This document shows positions 22,901 to 33,328 of a DNA stretch of 64,000 nucleotides, piece after piece (position 1 is the stretch's first letter; each line of letters begins with the position of its first letter). The notes beneath the pieces were generated by a model. The model was not told the origin of the DNA. It worked only from the letters and a program-made list of their open reading frames with translations, and ran no database searches. The stretch is from Yamagishiella unicocca (Eukaryota > Chlorophyta > Chlorophyceae > Chlamydomonadales > Volvocaceae), in contig BDSL01000007.1 of assembly GCA_003116995.1 (NCBI GenBank), positions 992,001 through 1,056,000 of the forward strand, written 5' to 3'. A program made the position numbers and the translations under genes.

Positions 22901-24317
22901 CATGGCAGAGACAGTGGACTTGCCCTCGCCTGCCCCAGCCTCGACACACAGCACTCGGCCCGCAGATGGTGATTCGAGCCACTTCTTGATGTCTTGGAGC
23001 TGCCATTCAGTGTCCTGCACCCTCTGCGCCGAAGTAAGCCGTTCCAGGTCCATCTTGTACCTCGAAGGCTGGAGCATAAGTTGCAGCTTTAGCTTGCTGT
23101 TGAAGTTCTCAGGCGACCCGTAGAGCTTGTTGACCATCTTTTCAATCATGCTCTCGTCTTCGGGGTAACTACACTTTGCACTCGCGACATCGATGTCCTT
23201 GACCACCTCAGCGAGATCCACCGCACCGAGGTGCATGTGGAGCCCATCCATACCATGCTCATCCAGCGTGCTGGCCCACTCAAAGATGCACCATGCACGG
23301 GTGGCCGGCTTCGTCTTCCCCTCCATCACCACAATCATTCCCTGGCTGCACGCTTCGATAGTGCTCCGGAACGCCTCAGGCAATGTGTCTTGCGTGTTGG
23401 CCAGCGTGCCTTTATGCTGGTTCACGGAGAAGCAGTCCAGCCAGACTGTGGTGTCGTCACTAGCATTCTGCAGGAAGTCCAGCACGGACTTGATCAGGCA
23501 ATCTGCCATGTTCCTCCCTGGGGCAAGGAATGCAGGGTCAGGGCAACATATCTATTAGCCATGCGATAACGTCAGCATCTATCTATCCGGGTGTGCATGG
23601 GGCGGTGTATACAGCTACTAGGGAGAACGCTAGGCAGTAAAACGTACATGCACACCTACAGCCGATGGTTCTTGAGCAGATTCTAGGAACGCATGGCGGC
23701 GAGGGGCTGCACAAAGCAAATAAAATAATCATATAATGAGCTAAGTTTGACCGGTCAGGCAAATGCAGGTGGGCTGAGCTATGTTGAGTGCATCCACACA
23801 ACACCCCATACCATCTTGTCAGCAGGCTCCAAACAGAGACATGCCGCTGCTGTGCCTTACCCCTGCGTCCCACCCTGCTGCGCCCCTAGCTCCCACCTAT
23901 CATACAATCCCCTCTGCCTCCGTGTACTGCCTTCCCTCAGTCACCTTGTCGCCACCAGCCGAATTATAAGTCCTCACGGGCCCACCCCCACCACCCACCG
24001 GCCACCCACCGGCAGCAGCGCAACCTACATGCGTGGCTGACGAAGTACTGCGGCCGGCTCACATCTTTGGGTGACACCAAATCCTTCATCTCGATAAGGC
24101 GGCAACCCTGCTGCTCCGTCACCTTCGTCACCCATTTGGTGACCACCTCGCTGGTGCTGATGGTCTCAAACTCGTCACCAAACTCCTTGATCAACCGACT
24201 GCGGACCTCCTTCAAGCCCCGCAGTGTGATGCCCAGCTCGGATGTGGTCACCCGGATTTTGCATTTCACAGTTGTAGTCACGCCAGTAGAGTCGCCGCCA
24301 ACAGTGGAGTACGTCAA
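16380..24317 (-). CDS. NLR-like STAND protein: TIR/HET-like - NACHT - 28 WD40
   Basis: Five exons fit by phase: 24029-24317 (5' end open), 22785-23517, 21459-22245, 20609-21151 and 16380-19901, giving at least 1957 aa. Residues ~92-177 carry FVSHAW, WLDCFSVNQH and WCIFEW, hallmarks of an algal TIR/HET-like domain. The NTPase has Walker A GAGEGKST (~291-298), Walker B VVILLDALDEAD (~391-402) and FVFTTRPD (~452-459), as in NACHT proteins. A helical linker leads to 28 WD40 repeats (785-1957), exactly 42 aa each except the last (39). STAND proteins sense a ligand with the repeats, oligomerise through NACHT and fire the N-terminal domain, in fungi and animals for immunity or self/non-self recognition; that role is inferred here. 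The first exon begins after an acceptor (CCTACACAG), so an upstream starter exon near 24340-24560 is missing. No frame damage is seen. Confidence 0.88.
20205..20345 (-). repeat. G-rich tandem repeat in NACHT-WD40 intron 4
   Basis: Three to four copies of about 45 bp with core GGGGTTTCGGGGGGG, then GGTTGGCAAAAACCCC. Each copy has G and C tracts that can pair or form quadruplexes. They lie in the 707-nt intron just before the WD40 exon. Confidence 0.85.
22278..22446 (-). repeat. Two-copy duplication in NACHT-WD40 intron 2
   Basis: Segments from 22278 and 22361 share GTGCTTAGCTGC, then TTTGTGAGRGCTTAAGCARTC and CCTTAGTTG. They are imperfect and non-coding. Confidence 0.6.
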
Positions 24318-25802
24318 GCAGAGTAGTACGCCCTGTGTAGGGGTGAGCGTGGGAGACAGAGTTGGGTGGGTGTGGGGCGAGTTCCGGTCGGCGTGGGCTG
24401 TAGTCGGGGTTTGTCAGAGACCCTGGTGCACGGGTTACTTCTTGGGAACCCATATAAACAACTGGTGTAAGTGGGAAGACATGTAGTGCTGCTCCTTTGT
24501 CCAGAAGCACTGCGCGCACACTTCATTCTGCTCGCAGACGTTTTCTGCTATGCGCGCCGCATGACCACTGGTATCCTGCAGATGAAAATGAAAACGAAAC
24601 AACGGCATGCAGAAAAAAATGGTTCCGGCTATCTGGTGTCCCAGTGGCTGTACCAGCAGGATGCGCGTGTGCTATGTGGCGGCCCGACATTCCTCACCAT
24701 ATTTTTCGCTGGCTGTTAAATATCACATTAACATCCACATAATTCTTGGGTAGGCTTGAACCAAAACCACAATGCTGCTGGTTGTCGGAATACTCGGCGC
24801 TTCCAACAATGCAGCAGCACGAGCAGAGCAGCAGGAGTGATGGCCTCTCCAATATGCCGTAATGATGTTGTACGTGTGTAGTGAATTTGCTTTAGTCGTT
24901 TGGATGATTTTCTTGCTGCCCATGCCCGTGGGCCTTACGTGGACCACGCTGCAAACGACTGCAAACCCTGCTGCAACGGATTTAATAAGCGTGTTCATCT
25001 GGACGCGCGCGCATGCTACTGGACTAGGGTGGCCGGCCACCAAAACGGACGCAACGACGGTGGGTGCAGTGAAGAAGAAGAAGAAGAAGAAGAACGAGAC
25101 GGGGGGGCGGCACCAGGCAGGGAAGGGGCGTCGAATAGTTGGGTTCATCCAGCCAGTGAACACCAAGCGATCGCCGTATTGTAGCCGGCAGCCAGCACTA
25201 ACCCACTCTTTGAACACCAAGCGATCGCCGTATTGTAGCCGGCAGCCAGCACTAACCCGCTGGCTGCCGGCTACAATACGGCGAACTGCTGACGAATAAA
25301 GTGCTGACGAATAAAGTGCTTTGTGCAGTATGTACAGTCACCGGAAGGTGAAGGCCGTGGTACGGCACTCAGGCTAAATAGGAGGAGAAGCCGAATGTGA
25401 CGTTTGCGGACTACACAAAACTTAGTAACAGAAGCTCTCGGGATTATATGCCTGCCAGTACCCAACAACCCTTGAGAGCCAGCATCCTTGTCTGGCAGTG
25501 CGCCCCCATCTGCCCCCGCCAGCCTGCCTACCTGCTGCCCCCCGCTGTGCGGCCCCGGACCGAATCCCCCTCCTGCACGTGTTTTCCTTGCAACCCCCTC
25601 ATGCACCATTCCTTCTAGACCTTGCCAGCTGCGCCGCCTCCATCATTGTACGACGCTTTGTACAGCAGGCAGCTGCCGCTTCCTCCCGCGCTTCCACTGG
25701 TGCCCCCGAAGACATCGATCACCTGCACGGGGGCCGTCACGTCACACGGATATCGGCGCTCACGCATCTCCCCCAGTCCCCTCACGTCCCGCACCTGCGG
25801 CC
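24318..25802. other. Intergenic between NACHT-WD40 and MFS genes
   Basis: It should hold the missing first exon and promoter of the NACHT-WD40 gene at its left end and the MFS 3' UTR at its right end. Neither could be fixed. A GAA run (25071-25094) and a large perfect hairpin (25226-25283) are present. Confidence 0.5.
25157..25283. repeat. 54-bp direct repeat ending in a perfect 25-bp hairpin
   Basis: Two direct copies, 25157-25204 and 25211-25258 (54-bp offset), carry GAACACCAAGCGATCGCCG. The second copy is followed at once by its own inverted half. The arms 25226-25250 and 25259-25283 are exactly complementary over 25 bp around an 8-nt loop (ACTAACCC). A 16-bp tandem (TGCTGACGAATAAAG core) follows at 25288-25320. 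Confidence 0.95.
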
Positions 25803-28138
25803 TCAGCGCCCGGGCCCTGTCTCGCGGGTAACCGGGTATGTCCAGTGCAGCCCGGTGTAGAAGAGCGCGCACAGGGTCTAGGGGGGGGGAGGGGGACGAG
25901 GGCGGAGGAAGGGTGGGTAAGGTGGCCATAGTGGCCCACCCGTCGGTCCACCAGGTCCCCCTCCGAACCACCCAGCCACCCACCCAGGGCACGACCATGA
26001 ACAGCAGCATGGCGTCTCCCAGGGCGCGAGCTCGGACCAGGTCGGGGGGGGCCCTGAGGGGGGAGGGGAGGGGCGGGAGGGGGAGCAGGCGGGAGGGTAC
26101 GGGGAGGGGTGTGTTTGGTAGGCAGCCTGGGAGTGGCGGGGAACCCCGTGGCGCTCCCCTCCCGCCCTGTCAACCAGCACCCCCCACCCCACCCACTCCA
26201 GCCGGCTCTCACCTGACATGGTGTTGTGGTGCTCGCAGGCCTGCTCGCCCCCCGCCACCCCGGTGAAACCGAACCAGCGCTCCGCAGCCATGCCCACCAG
26301 CGGGGCGCCCAGTGCGGAGATGGCACCTGCGGGGGGACAGGCGGGGCAGGCAGGGGGAGACAGTGGGAAGGGGATGGGGCTGGCAGAGGGGCACGACGTT
26401 GGGGGACAGGTATGGACACGGCTGGGCTAGGGAGGCGGGAGGGCCCCATGCCTCTCGCCCCTCCGCCCCACACCCACCCTCAAACGATCGATCGAACGCG
26501 TAGACCAGGTTGCGCATGTCGGGTGGCACGATCTCCGCAAACACCGGGTTGTTGCAGGCGGGGGCGGCCCAGCTGGTCAACACGCCTGGGGGGGAAGGGG
26601 GGTGCGGCAGCAGGGGGGGTTTGCGGCTGCAATCACGCGACAGCCTAATCAAGTGGGAACCCCAATGGGTGCCCACTCGCAGCCCTGAGATTACTCACCT
26701 TTGACCAGCATCACTGCGCCGTACAGCACGGTGGTGCCAGGGGTGGCGGTGAGGGGCAACCCGCGCATCATGAGCACCGACAGCGGCACACCGATGCCGA
26801 CACTGAACTGAGGAGGAGGGGGCGGCGGGAGTGGTGGCGGTGGTGGTGCGGGGAGGTAGTGACTGCGACAGGGCGGGGAACTCCCGGCATTGCCCGCCGC
26901 CACTCCCACCCCACCCGCACGTGCCAATGGACACATCCTAGCCGCCCCATCGCCACACCTGACATCCGTCCCCCCTCCCCTCACCTGCACCAGCGCCACC
27001 CTCCCGTGGTGCGGGTGCCGCTCCGCCACCCTGTCTCCGAGCCAGCCGCCCACCAGCGCCCCCGCCGCCGTGCCGCCCAGCAGCAGCGCCATGAGGGAGG
27101 AGGCCGTGGCGTCAGAGAAGCCGATGAGCTGCAGGTAGAGGGTCAGGAACACGAGCGCGTTCCAGGGGGTGCTGCCGACAATACCCTGGGCGGGAAAAGC
27201 AGGGCCGGGGGGCTGAGGCAGGGGAGGCATGAGGAGGGGCCTGAGGCACCTGCCCCCCGCACTGCCCACACCCAATGCCTCACCTGCATTATGATGATGA
27301 GGAAGGTGGGGGTCGTGAGCATGTCGTACATGCGGCGCCACGTCAGCGCAGGGGCTCCGCCGCTCCTGCCGCTGACCAGCACCGCCGCCGCCTCCTCCTC
27401 GTATCTGCCGCCCTCCACTGCGCAGCCAGCCACCGCCGCCTCATCCCCCTTACGCCCGCCCCTGCTCCCGGAGCCTCGCGACCTGGACCCCCCTGACGCC
27501 CGCTCCCCTGGCGCCCTGCGGTGTGGGGGGCCGCCGCCCGACTGGTTTTCACCATCCAGGGCCACCACCGCCAGCGCCACTGGCACCGCCACTGCTGCCG
27601 CTGCGGCTCCGACACTGCTCCTGCAGCTGGTGGGGTTGAGGGTGAGGCCGGCGCAGCAGCGGGCCGCAGGAGCTCAGCAGGCTGGCCGGCGACTGCGACT
27701 GCGAGGTGTGCTGGCTGCTGCCCTGCAGGTCCCGGTGCACCAGCGGCTCGGTCTCCGATCCTTGCGAATCTGATTCGGAATCTGAGTATGCTTGCGACAT
27801 CCGTATGCAAGACAGGTCCTGAATCTCGCCGCTGGTGTCCAGGCAGCTAGCCGCGGACGCAGTAGCAGCTGCTGCGAGTTGGTGCTGGTACTGGTACTGG
27901 TTCTGGGGGAACCCAGGCACCGAGGCTGCGGCCTCGAGCTGGGGCGGCGGCGTCTGGTGGCTGGAAGACGGCAGCCCAGGGCTGCTGCGGCGGCGGTCGC
28001 GATGGCGGCTGCGGGGCCCACTTCCGCCGCTACTGCCGCCGCTGGTTCGGCGGCGGACGGGTTGCTGGTGGTGGTGGTGGTGGTGGCGGGTGGGGTCCAT
28101 CGCCAGGAGCAACGTGAAGGCACCGATGGCGAAGGAGA
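25803..28138 (-). CDS. MFS transporter, C-terminal half (5' truncated)
   Basis: Exons fit in phase from 27284 down: 27185-26985, 26807-26699, 26585-26478, 26326-26213, 26030-25984 and 25877-25803 (stop). Two upstream coding blocks precede them, one starting at 28138 and one ending at 27284; their junction near 27590-27750 is unresolved. The product matches plant and algal MFS carriers of the At5g10190/At4g36790 type. Landmarks are LTTPTFLIIIMQGIVGSTPW, GGWLGDRVAERHPHHGR (the MFS loop motif), FAEIVPPDMRNLVYAFDRSFEG, ALGAPLVGMAAERWFGF and a last helix ending FYTGLHWTYP. A long Ser/Gln/Gly-rich loop (~27400-28100) sits where the central cytoplasmic loop lies. The first half (about five helices) is absent: an acceptor opens at 28138 and a satellite array begins ~320 bp upstream. 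Substrate unknown. Confidence 0.8.
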
Positions 28139-28459
28139 CTGCGGCCGGGGGAATGAAGACGGCCCCGAGTGAGGTGCGTGTGTGTATGTGAAGAGGGAGG
28201 GGTGTGTTTGTTGCACAGGAAGCGCTCATCTGGATCGGCAGCACCGCCCTAACAGCTACTATTATCCCGGCCCCTCGTCTGTACGGCGGCCGGCGCAACT
28301 AGCTGGGCGGACCACCCAAACACACAGCACCAAGGACGGACATTTCCCCACCCTGGTGCCTGGGCCCCTCACCCCCACATTCTGGCACAGGAGTGGCTGA
28401 GTCTCAGAAAACAGCTCTGAAGTCGTCCTGAGTCTAGTTTTGAGAAAATAAAAATCTCA
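28139..28459. other. Stretch between MFS exon and satellite
   Basis: I looked here on the - strand for the missing N-terminal MFS exons and saw no hydrophobic segment or GxLaDrxGrr-type motif. Nothing else is recognisable. Confidence 0.5.
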
Positions 28460-29850
28460 GGCTGAGAATGGCCATTTCTGGGTCTGAAGCCCTTCAGCCG
28501 AGTCCCTTGGCCATTCAGCTGAACTTCAGCCCTTCAGACTTCAGAAACCAGCCCAGGCTTCAGCTGGGTCCCCGGGCCCTTCAGCTGAAGGCCCCGGGGA
28601 CTCAGCCTGAAGGCCCCCGTTTACCCACCCCCCTCCCGGCAGGCGTTTGAAGCCTTTCAGAGCTTCAGAGCTTCAGAAACCAGCCCGGGCTTCAGCTGGG
28701 TCGCCGGACCCTTCAGCTGAAGGCCCCGGGGACTCAGCCTGAAGGCCCCCGTTTACCCAACCCCCTCCCGGCAGGCGTTTGAAGCCTTTCAGAGCTTCAG
28801 AGCTTCAGAAACCAGCCCGGGCTTCAGCTGGGTCCCCGGACCCTTCAGCTGAAGGCCCCGGGGACTCAGCCTGAAGGCCCCCGTTTACCCACCCCCCTCC
28901 CGGCAGGCGTTTGAAGCCTTTCAGAGCTTCAGAGCTTCAGAAACCAGCCCGGGCTTCAGCTGGGTCGCCGGACCCTTCAGCTGAAGGCCCCGGGGACTCA
29001 GCCTGAAGGCCCCCGTTTACCCAACCCCCTCCCGGCAGGCGTTTGAAGCCTTTCAGAGCTTCAGAGCTTCAGAAACCAGCCCGGGCTTCAGCTGGGTCCC
29101 CGGACCCTTCAGCTGAAGGCCCCGGGGACTCAGCCTGAAGGCCCCCGTTTACCCAACCCCCTCCCGGCAGGCGTTTGAAGCCTTTCAGAGCTTCAGAGCT
29201 TCAGAAACCAGCCCGGGCTTCAGCTGGGTCCCCGGACCCTTCAGCTGAAGGCCCAGGGGACTCAGCCTGAAGGCCCCCGTTTACCCAACCCCCTCCCGGC
29301 AGGCTTTTGAAGCCTTTCCGAGCTTCAGAGCTTCAGAAACCAGCCCGGGCTTCAGCTGGGTCCCCGGACCCTTCAGCTGAAGGCCCAGGGGACTCAGCCT
29401 GAAGGCCCCCGTTTACCCACCCCCCTCCCGGCAGGCGTTTGAAGCCTTTCAGAGCTTCAGAAACCAGCCCGGGCTTCAGCTGGGTCCCCGGGCCATTCAG
29501 CTGAATGCCCAGGGGACTCAGCCTGAAGGCCCCCGTTTACCCAACCCCCCTCCCGGCAGGCTTTTGAAGCCTTTCAGAGCTTCAGAGCTTCAGAAACCAG
29601 CCCGGGCTTCAGCTGGGTCCCCGGGCCATTCAGCTGAATGCCCAGGGGACTCAGCCTGAAGGCCCCCGTTTACCCACCCCCCTCCCTGCAGGCTTTTGAA
29701 GCCTCAGAGCTTCAGAAACCAGCCCGGGCTTCAGCTGGGTCCCCGGGCCCTTCAGCTGAAGGCCCCGGGGACTCAGCCTGAAGGCCCCCGTTTACCCATC
29801 CCCCTCCCGGCAGGCGTTTGAAGCCTTTCAGAGCTTCAGAGCTTCAGAAA
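28460..29850. repeat. ~130-bp satellite, about 10 copies
   Basis: Tandem units of about 126-133 bp, each containing GCTTCAGCTGGGTCCCCGG, CTTCAGCTGAAGG (self-complementary), GGCCCCCGTTTACCCA and CTCCCGGCAGGCGTTTGAAG. Copies differ by small substitutions, and the sub-repeat GAGCTTCA varies in number. The flanks (28390-28460 and 29850-29960) share short CTCAGAAA/CTGAAG motifs with the array. Confidence 0.95.
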
Positions 29851-30103
29851 TATATAAATAATTCAGAAACCAAGCTCTGAGACTCAGAAAAGGGGGTCTG
29901 AAGTCCCAGCCCTATCAGCTGTCTGTCGGCCACCCACCCTGCATTCAGACCTTCAAAGTGACTCAAAATCTCGGGCCGCCATCCTCGGCAATTCAAGCCG
30001 AGTCACATAACAAACTATGATAACTCCAAATTTGTTGGCGCAATTAGCGTACGCAATGGTGGTCGGTAGGAGTGGGGCCGCTGTCTTTCACCATCTCAGC
30101 GTG
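29851..30103. other. AT-richer spacer
   Basis: No coding or structural feature seen between the satellite and the inverted-end element. Confidence 0.5.
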
Positions 30104-30600
30104 TCTCAGCCAGATTCAGGATCTCGAAAGTCGTGCCTCTGCCAACTTTAAAGCGGGCGTTAGTAATCTAATACATTTTTCTATCCTTTTGGAAGATTTT
30201 GGAGAGGTTTGAGCTTGTGCACTCGGACTCCAATGGTTAGATTTGCTGCCTTAGCTCCGATAGAGGTTCCAGCGCTAGCAGCCGAGTATGCCCAACTATT
30301 AGCTACTGATGCGAACCCTGAGGTTCTTCTCGGACCCTTTTTTGGCGGACTGCTGCTGAGATGTATACATCTCGCGGCGTCCGGTTCGCAATGGACCATA
30401 GTTCTGGCGTACTTTCTGACAATATCGTCATAACCCTTTGGCCTCACATTTGCGTTGCTGTCGGCGCGCTTACGCGTCATGGGTCTAGCATATCTGCATC
30501 TGGACGGCGGCCGTCGCCCCTACAGCCGCTGGCAAGACGCCCGCAATGTCAGCACTTCTTCGGTTCCTGGAGAGGCGCACCTGATTACCTCTGGAATAAC

Positions 30601-30601
<1 letters not shown>

Positions 30602-30691
<90 letters not shown>
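30602..30691 (+). repeat. (GT)n microsatellite
   Basis: An uninterrupted run of about 44 GT dinucleotides. Confidence 0.99.
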
Positions 30692-30696
<5 letters not shown>

Positions 30697-30739
30697 CCGG
30701 GCAGCGTCCGGGAGAACCAGGAGAGTGCGCGTGGGGCGA

Positions 30740-32440
30740 CGGGTTAGCAGGCGGACGGGGGAAGGAGGGGGAAGCGGAGCCGGGGGTGATTATCGACGAC
30801 GCCCCCAAGAATCAACATGATGGATGCTCGGCGAGTGCACTGTCGTACGATCGCTCCAGCAAAGCGGATGGCTGCTACGGGTTGTGCTTCGTGCACCTGG
30901 CTTTGCGGGTTACCGTTGCTGGGCTCCCTTGTTGCCTCAGGCCCACCCTGGACCCGGCGACGGTGTTGCGGCCCAGCTGCCACCACGGTTGCCGCAGGGC
31001 CCATCGCTGCACCCGACCCATGTTCAGCGGCTGCCAGTCAAGCCAGGCGCTTATCAGCAGCCCACGCCATAACCCGGCGCATCGTGCATTGTCACCTCCG
31101 GCAGACCATAGCATCGCAGCTGGCGCCGCATCGACTAGCTGTGCGCAGGTGCGGCCGCTCGGGGGGAGAGTGATCGGGGCGGCCGCAGCTGTTAATGGTT
31201 AACGGAGAGTGCGCGTGGAGCAACGGGTTAGCGGGCGGACGGGGGAAGGAGGGGGAAGGGGAGGCGGGGGTGATTATCGACGACGCCCCTAAGGATCAAC
31301 ACGGCGTGATGGGTGCTCGGCCAGTGCACTATCGTACGATCGCTCCAGCAAAGCCGCCATGGCGGACGGCTGCTGATACGGTTTGTGCTTCGTGCACCTG
31401 ACTTTGCGGGTTACCGTTGCTGGGCACTGTCCTTTTTTGTACCCACCTGTTTCTTGCCGCTCCTCGTCGGCTTATCTCGCTTGCCCCGAACCCACCTGCC
31501 CGGGTCATGCTCGCCACACACCCCGCTGCTCCCTTGTTGCCTCAGGCCCACCCTGGACCCGGCGACGGTGTTGCGGCCCAGCTGCCACCACGGTTGCCGC
31601 AGGGCCCATCGCTGCACCCGACCCATGTTCAGCGGCTGCCAGTCAAGCCAGGCGCTTATCAGCAGCCCACGCCATAACCCGGCGCATCGCCCCTCGTCAC
31701 CTCCGGCGGACCATAGCATCGCAGCTGGCGCCGCATCGACTAGCTGTGCGCAGGTGCGGCCGCTCGGGGGGAGAGTGATCGGGGCGGCCGCAGCTGTTTA
31801 TGATTACCGGAGAGTGCGCGTGGGGTCCAGGGGGTAGCAGCGGACAGGGAAACGAGGGGGGAGGGGAGGGATGGGGGTGATTATCGACGACGCCCCTAAG
31901 GCTCAACGTGGCGCGATCGGTGCTCGTCGAGTGCGCTGTCGTACCTTCACTCCAGTAAAAGCCACCGTGGTGGACGGCTGCTGATGTTGGTCGCGCTTCG
32001 TGCACCTGGCTCTACGGGTTACCGTGTCTGGGCACCGTCCCTTTTAGTACCCACCTGCTTGCTGCCGCTCCTCGCCCGCTGGTCTCACTTGCCCCGACCC
32101 CACCTGCCCTGGTCCTGATCGCCGCCAGGCCCGTCGCTGCGCCCGACCCATGGTCCGCCAGTCAAGCCGGGCTCTTATCAGCAGCCCGCGCCACAGCCTG
32201 GCACATCACCCCTCGTCACCTTCGGCGGTCCATGGCACCAACAGCGTGTATCTCCTGCGTCAACAGCTGGCACCGCACTGACTAGCTTTGCGCAGGTGAG
32301 GCCGCTCGGGGGAGAGGGTGGTCGGGGCGGCTGCGGCTGTTTATGATTACCGGAGAGTGCGCGTGGGGTCGAGGGGGTAGCAGGCGGACAGGGGCAGGAG
32401 GGGGGAGGGGGGGGGTGATTATCGACGACGCCCCCTAGAG
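30740..32440 (+). repeat. Tandem array of ~500-600-bp units
   Basis: Units start with GGGGGTGATTATCGACGACG at about 30782, 31268, 31873 and 32414 (the last truncated). Each continues with TGCTCGGCGAGTGCAC or a variant, GTGCTTCGTGCACCTG, GGCCCACCCTGGACCCGGCG and TGTGCGCAGGTGCGGCCGCT. The second and third copies carry an extra ~110 bp. No gene is supported; open frames in all directions reflect GC content. Confidence 0.85.
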
Positions 32441-33328
32441 ATGGTGTGGCCTGTATGTGATCCCCGCGCCACTGCTCACCTTTTGTCCCAGGTCCACCCC
32501 GGCCCCAGCCCCGGTGTTGTGGCCCAGTTGCCAGGAGCACATGGGGGTCCTGTAACATGGGCTAACCCCTTTTTGCTTTGTGGAAGCTGGCACCACCTTG
32601 TCTGTGGTTTGGAACCTGTTGATGTGGGTTCCCTCGTTTCTATCTCGGTGGCTGGTGCTGTCTGGCCTGGTTTGCATGTTCCTTTTTCCCTGGTCGTACA
32701 GTGTATGGTAGGTTGACAAGGTACCCCCCCCCGCATACTGTAATAACCAACCCTAGTACCTAGTTACATCAAATCGTGTCTTTTACCCCTGGCCCGGGAG
32801 TACCCCAAGTAGTCGGGACAGCACCAGACAGCACTGCGGGGACGCAATCACCACATCCATGTCGCCGCTGTGGGGTTGGCCGTGCTACTTCTGCTGTCTC
32901 ATCCCGTTTTGTCCCATCTCCGTTTTGCGTTTGGCCACCGACACAGATATCCTGGACACATCAGCATGCCAATCTTCAGCGACGCGAACGTGGGCCCAAT
33001 CAGGATCGATTATGAGAATATGTCAAGTATCCGTGCGATTCACTGGCCAATAATGAGCCATCGGGCGCCCAACCCGTGTAGTCGATAAACCGCTTTGGCA
33101 AACAGTTAACATAGTGCTCCAAGTTTGTGATTGACTTAATAGTTGTGTTTAACTTAGTTGTCGGGCCTTTATTGAACCGTGAAGGGGGTTCATTTAACCT
33201 TAGACCGACCGTGTAAGCATAAGACGCAAGTAATTTATTGTAAAAGGATAGAAGAACCTTTAACGTATTCAATGTCTGCTTTAAAGTTGGCAGGGACACG
33301 ACTTTCGAGATTCTGAATCTGGCTGAGA

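Larger units (their letters stand above)
30104..33328. mobile_element. Candidate ~3.2-kb element with inverted ends
   Basis: The left end reads TCTCAGCCAGATTCAGG and the right end is its reverse complement with one change. Homology in inverted orientation extends over about 85-90 bp (30104-30190 and 33243-33328), including GACTTTCGAGAT and CTTTAAAGTTGGCAG. No transposase frame is recognised inside, so it would be non-autonomous. The interior holds a GT microsatellite and a tandem array of ~500-600-bp units. The right end abuts the broken RNase H of the chromovirus exactly. No target-site duplication was found, so it may instead be two separate inverted copies of a repeat. Confidence 0.5.

Noticed and set aside
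28460..29850. CRISPR-like array
   Set aside because: Units are contiguous ~130-bp satellites without unique spacers, in a eukaryotic nuclear context with spliceosomal introns.
30602..30691. Cys/Val or Thr/His repeat proteins
   Set aside because: Produced by the GT microsatellite in either strand.
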